NCBI GenBank assembly: GCA_016735355.1
Contig: JAERRQ010000154.1
Span: 1 to 8,194 of the forward strand
DNA: 8,194 bases
DNA from: Desulfobacterales bacterium
Lineage (GTDB): Bacteria > Desulfobacterota > Desulfobacteria > Desulfobacterales > BuS5
Direction of reading: 5' to 3'
Below the pieces are notes generated by a model. That model ran no database searches. It was given only the letters and a program-made list of their open reading frames with translations, and was not told the DNA's origin. Shown here piece by piece: positions 5,594 through 8,194 of the stretch. Numbering within the stretch: the stretch's first letter is position 1; the number at the start of each line of letters is the position of its first letter. The position numbers and the translations under genes were made by a program.

Positions 5594-7003
5594 TTAGTCT
5601 ATCAAAATGGTTTCCACAAAGCTTCCAATGCGGTGTTTGAACTCATCCGGAGGACATGTCCGCTTATCACTCAATTCGATTTCAAATCGTGTTGAAGGGA
5701 TATTCAACTCATCTTCCAGTCTGTCCGCCAGAAGCTTGCTGATGGCCCACCCCTGTTTGCATGACAAGTTTCCTCCAAATATACCGCAATCAGCATCCCA
5801 GTCTTTTGCCAGATAGATCATGTCATCAAGCCACACATCACCGAAGCTCATGCTCTGTCTTTCCATGGCAAAATTCATGATTCTCTGTGCCCATCCCTCG
5901 ATCATGGAATCTACCGATGAAGTATCCACCTGATGATCAATGAAATAAGAGAGCCCACAAGTAATGTAGGTCATCCCATAGGTCTCTTCAAGCCAGTGAT
6001 ACAGCTCGGGAGTATATGCGTTCATGGCCCAGGTGTGAAGTGCCCTGATCTCTTTTTTCCCTTCCGGAATTACGGGTGTCCCCCCATTGGATAACCTCTC
6101 TTTAGCCTCATCTACGATAAACTGAAAGTACTCGGTGCATGACGGCTTCCCGAGGAGGGTGACCATCATGAGCAGATCCAGGAGACGATGCATGCCAGGA
6201 TCGGGGTTGGGCTTATTCTTTCTGAGTTCAAGCAGTTCACCGCAAAGGGCATAGGTCTTGTTACTTTCCTCCATCTGCTGTCTGAATAGATCTTCATCAA
6301 GCTTTTGTCCCGATATCTTCTCCAGTTTTGGTATGGCCCTTTTAATGGCATCGCTCTGATGCATCAGTCCATCTTTGTCCAAGTAGTAGGTTGAATCATA
6401 CATAACATATTCATTGCCATACCATTTCTGAATGGCCTGGTATGCCAGGTTACTCGAAGGGCAAGGTGTCCCCGGTTTTACCATGACGTGGGGAGGCTTC
6501 CAGTTCCCATTCATCACATAACCGGGGTAAGCCACATTGGCCGTGCAAAGATGATCGGCAAATCCTTTCATCCTGAATTTATCAATGGCATCTTCACATC
6601 CTTCTTTATACATGGCAGAGGCAACCATGGTTACCTCACTGCAGAGCGGTGAAAACCCCAGGGCACGAAATAATTCCGGCCCCTGGGCAAACCAGAATTC
6701 CAGCTGTGGCTTATCCGCCTTTATGTCATCAATTATACCCTGCCAGAACGGAATCTGGGCTTCCGCACATTTCAGTACAGCGCCCCTGTTTTTTGGATGA
6801 AAGGCCGCAACAACAAGATCCGGTCTTAATGACTGAAATACTTTAACCCCATACTCCGGCAAGGTCTTTAATATTTCCGGCGCTGCGGACATAAGGTCTT
6901 CTACGGTTTCAAAACTGGTTAATGCTGTTTTAATCAGCTCAAAAGTAGTCAAATACCTTTGAAACAATTCTATTCCTTCTAACTCTTTAGGAACCGGTTC
7001 CAT
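5594..7003 (-). CDS. Benzoyl-CoA reductase / 2-hydroxyacyl-CoA dehydratase, large catalytic subunit (BzdO/BcrB-like)
   Basis: This 469-residue protein is one half of an iron-sulfur catalytic heterodimer that performs radical reduction or dehydration of an acyl-CoA. Family traits are a mostly helical N-terminal part, a Cys-rich middle (SPLCSEV with C121; DHLCTAN with C153; PGTPCPSSN with C181) and a C-terminal block with NLSCKQGW (C415) ending in a typical FKHRIGSFVETI helix. Three of these cysteines would bind a [4Fe-4S] cluster; which three I cannot tell without an alignment. The ATG at 7003 is chosen over one at 7036 because GGAGGAG (7009-7015) lies six bases before it; the stop of the upstream subunit (7017-7019) ends 13 bases before it. 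The size is near BzdO (about 450) and also near HgdA of 2-hydroxyglutaryl-CoA dehydratase (about 480). Two activators downstream favour the reductase reading. The substrate is not proven. Confidence 0.88.
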   Translation of the reverse strand: MEPVPKELEGIELFQRYLTTFELIKTALTSFETVEDLMSAAPEILKTLPEYGVKVFQSLRPDLVVAAFHPKNRGAVLKCAEAQIPFWQGIIDDIKADKPQLEFWFAQGPELFRALGFSPLCSEVTMVASAMYKEGCEDAIDKFRMKGFADHLCTANVAYPGYVMNGNWKPPHVMVKPGTPCPSSNLAYQAIQKWYGNEYVMYDSTYYLDKDGLMHQSDAIKRAIPKLEKISGQKLDEDLFRQQMEESNKTYALCGELLELRKNKPNPDPGMHRLLDLLMMVTLLGKPSCTEYFQFIVDEAKERLSNGGTPVIPEGKKEIRALHTWAMNAYTPELYHWLEETYGMTYITCGLSYFIDHQVDTSSVDSMIEGWAQRIMNFAMERQSMSFGDVWLDDMIYLAKDWDADCGIFGGNLSCKQGWAISKLLADRLEDELNIPSTRFEIELSDKRTCPPDEFKHRIGSFVETILID

Positions 7004-7016
7004 ATCTTCTCCTCCA

Positions 7017-8138
7017 TTATTTCCCGAGTTTTTCAAAAAAGGCCTCGATCCTCGTCGTGAATCTGCCTATATCCGTTATCCTGTAATCCCTATCCAGAAG
7101 CATAGTCGGCACGCCAATATCTTCCAGATCTTCCTTGTACAAGGGGTTGTCTCCCGAATGATGGTCGCAAAAGGCAATTTTGGAAAAAATGGCCCCGTCC
7201 ACATAATATTTTTTGGCCATATCTAACACAAAATCACGTTTTCGCTCATAAACAAAGGTCATCCTTGGACAGGGCTGGTGATCGTAATATCGCTTGGCAA
7301 TGGCGTAAAGGGGGTCCCCATTCACTTCCACCTTGTCCATGGTCCATCGTGTGCCGGTACAAAGAACATCAGTAACCACAAGACCTCCGGCATCCTCTAT
7401 AACACGTATCAGTTCGGGCTGATCTATGACGCTTCCTCCAATGAGAATTCGGGCCCTGTAATCTGTAATAGGATCTCTCTTCTCCAGTTCGTTCAGGGAC
7501 TCCTTTAGCAATTCATTATACTTTTTCTTGGGCATGGAGGTTCCGGCAAGGATGATCTTGTGAGTATCAGCCCCATTGATCCTAGGCTCCGTCCCTCCTC
7601 TAAATTCATATAATTTGGCTTGAAGGTCTCTGGTTTCATTGCAGACGTTTATTGCATCAGCCAAGGCTTTGTCCGTAATTTTTACATCATAGGCTTTTTC
7701 CAGGTCGCCCCTGAGTTTTTTCACCTCATTCTCCAGATACCATTCAAAATCTTCTTTGTCGTAAGAATAGGGCACCACCATAATAGTTTGATAGGAAAAT
7801 TTCATGAGCTTGATCCACACATCATACATGCGTCTCAATTGATCGCAGGTATTTACGAAAACAACCCCATCCATAAAATCAAATGCTTTAGACAGACCTT
7901 GATCCAGAAGATGCTTCGAAAACAAGCAATGGAATTTCGGCATATAAACATCTGCCTTATTGGTTTCAGTGGAACCTGTTGCATTCAGCCTGACGGGCAA
8001 AAGGCCCGCAGCTATAAAAATCTCTTCAGGCGCATAGCTGCAAGTGTAACCTATGACCTTCCCCCCATCTTTTTTCCAGTCATCAATATAACGATTATAT
8101 AACGTTCCTCCAGTTCGGATTAATTCTTCAACTGCCAT
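7017..8138 (-). CDS. Benzoyl-CoA reductase / 2-hydroxyacyl-CoA dehydratase, small catalytic subunit (BzdN/BcrC-like)
   Basis: This 373-residue partner of the large catalytic subunit strongly recalls BcrC/BzdN. It has KVIGYTCSYAPEEIFIAAG at 27-45 (C33), a KFHCLFSKHLLD block (C71), DFMDGVVFVNTCDQLRR at 87-103 (C98) followed by MYDVW, and a C-terminal KIAFCDHH (C324) leading to GVPTMLLDRDY at 342-352. C33, C98 and C324 are the likely cluster ligands by family position. The start at 8138 is set by AAGGAG at 8147-8152, eight bases before the ATG. An earlier in-frame ATG at 8180 would read through this site. It is the first operon gene visible; only 56 bases remain to the right edge, so genes or a promoter may lie upstream. 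An (R)-2-hydroxyacyl-CoA dehydratase beta subunit is the main alternative. Confidence 0.9.
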   Translation of the reverse strand: MAVEELIRTGGTLYNRYIDDWKKDGGKVIGYTCSYAPEEIFIAAGLLPVRLNATGSTETNKADVYMPKFHCLFSKHLLDQGLSKAFDFMDGVVFVNTCDQLRRMYDVWIKLMKFSYQTIMVVPYSYDKEDFEWYLENEVKKLRGDLEKAYDVKITDKALADAINVCNETRDLQAKLYEFRGGTEPRINGADTHKIILAGTSMPKKKYNELLKESLNELEKRDPITDYRARILIGGSVIDQPELIRVIEDAGGLVVTDVLCTGTRWTMDKVEVNGDPLYAIAKRYYDHQPCPRMTFVYERKRDFVLDMAKKYYVDGAIFSKIAFCDHHSGDNPLYKEDLEDIGVPTMLLDRDYRITDIGRFTTRIEAFFEKLGK

Positions 8139-8194
8139 GATCCTGTCTCCTTTCTTGGTATACGCCCGGCACAAGCGCAAACAAAAAAACCCGC
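8139..8194 (-). promoter_or_regulatory. Leader of the reductase operon with ribosome binding site
   Basis: This stretch carries AAAGGAGA (8146-8153), which fixes the start of the small catalytic subunit at 8138. The remaining bases to the edge show no complete promoter and no end of an upstream gene that I can recognise. Whether the operon begins here cannot be decided. Confidence 0.5.

Noticed and set aside
7620..8102. Plus-strand open frame of 160 codons
   Set aside because: It is antisense to the small catalytic subunit, with a Cys/His/Phe-rich product typical of a shadow frame and no ribosome binding site.
1..8194. CRISPR array, tRNA, rRNA or complete insertion sequence
   Set aside because: No regularly spaced repeats, tRNA-like cloverleaf, rRNA sequence or transposase with terminal inverted repeats was seen; the short repeats present are isolated pairs.

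Overview
The window looks like part of a chromosome of a strictly anaerobic bacterium. My best guess is a sulfate-reducing or syntrophic Desulfobacterota-type lineage. That rests on ATP-dependent benzoyl-CoA reductase-like genes next to a CooC-type ATPase, moderate base composition and clear AGGAG ribosome binding sites; no marker gene fixes the taxon. Every gene I can support lies on the minus strand, so transcription runs right to left.

Right half (8138 to 3189): a tight five-gene operon. In order it encodes two catalytic subunits of the 2-hydroxyacyl-CoA dehydratase / class I benzoyl-CoA reductase superfamily (373 and 469 aa), two paralogous BcrA/BcrD/HgdC-type ATPase activators (266 and 265 aa) and a CooC/MinD-type ATPase with a CxC metal motif (254 aa, GTG start). 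Gaps are 0 to 28 bases and each gene has its own ribosome binding site. The order and sizes match bzdNOPQ of Azoarcus-type benzoyl-CoA reductase. The activators would use ATP to push low-potential electrons into the catalytic heterodimer. The CooC-type protein would be a maturation or metal-handling partner, which I regard as the most unusual point here. No other aromatic-pathway gene is visible.

Middle (3188 to 1819): a 351-base gap with a hairpin terminator, a 10-bp tandem repeat and a promoter candidate; then an OsmC-family gene (186 aa); then a 458-base gap with a promoter candidate for hsdR, a small hairpin and a 48-codon reading frame of doubtful status.

Left (1818 to 1): the first 606 codons of hsdR, the ATP-dependent translocase/nuclease subunit of a type I restriction system, running off the left edge. 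It is intact as far as it can be read. No hsdM or hsdS gene lies upstream of it in the window. The window therefore joins a defence gene, a peroxide/thiol-stress gene and a catabolic or biosynthetic reductase operon.
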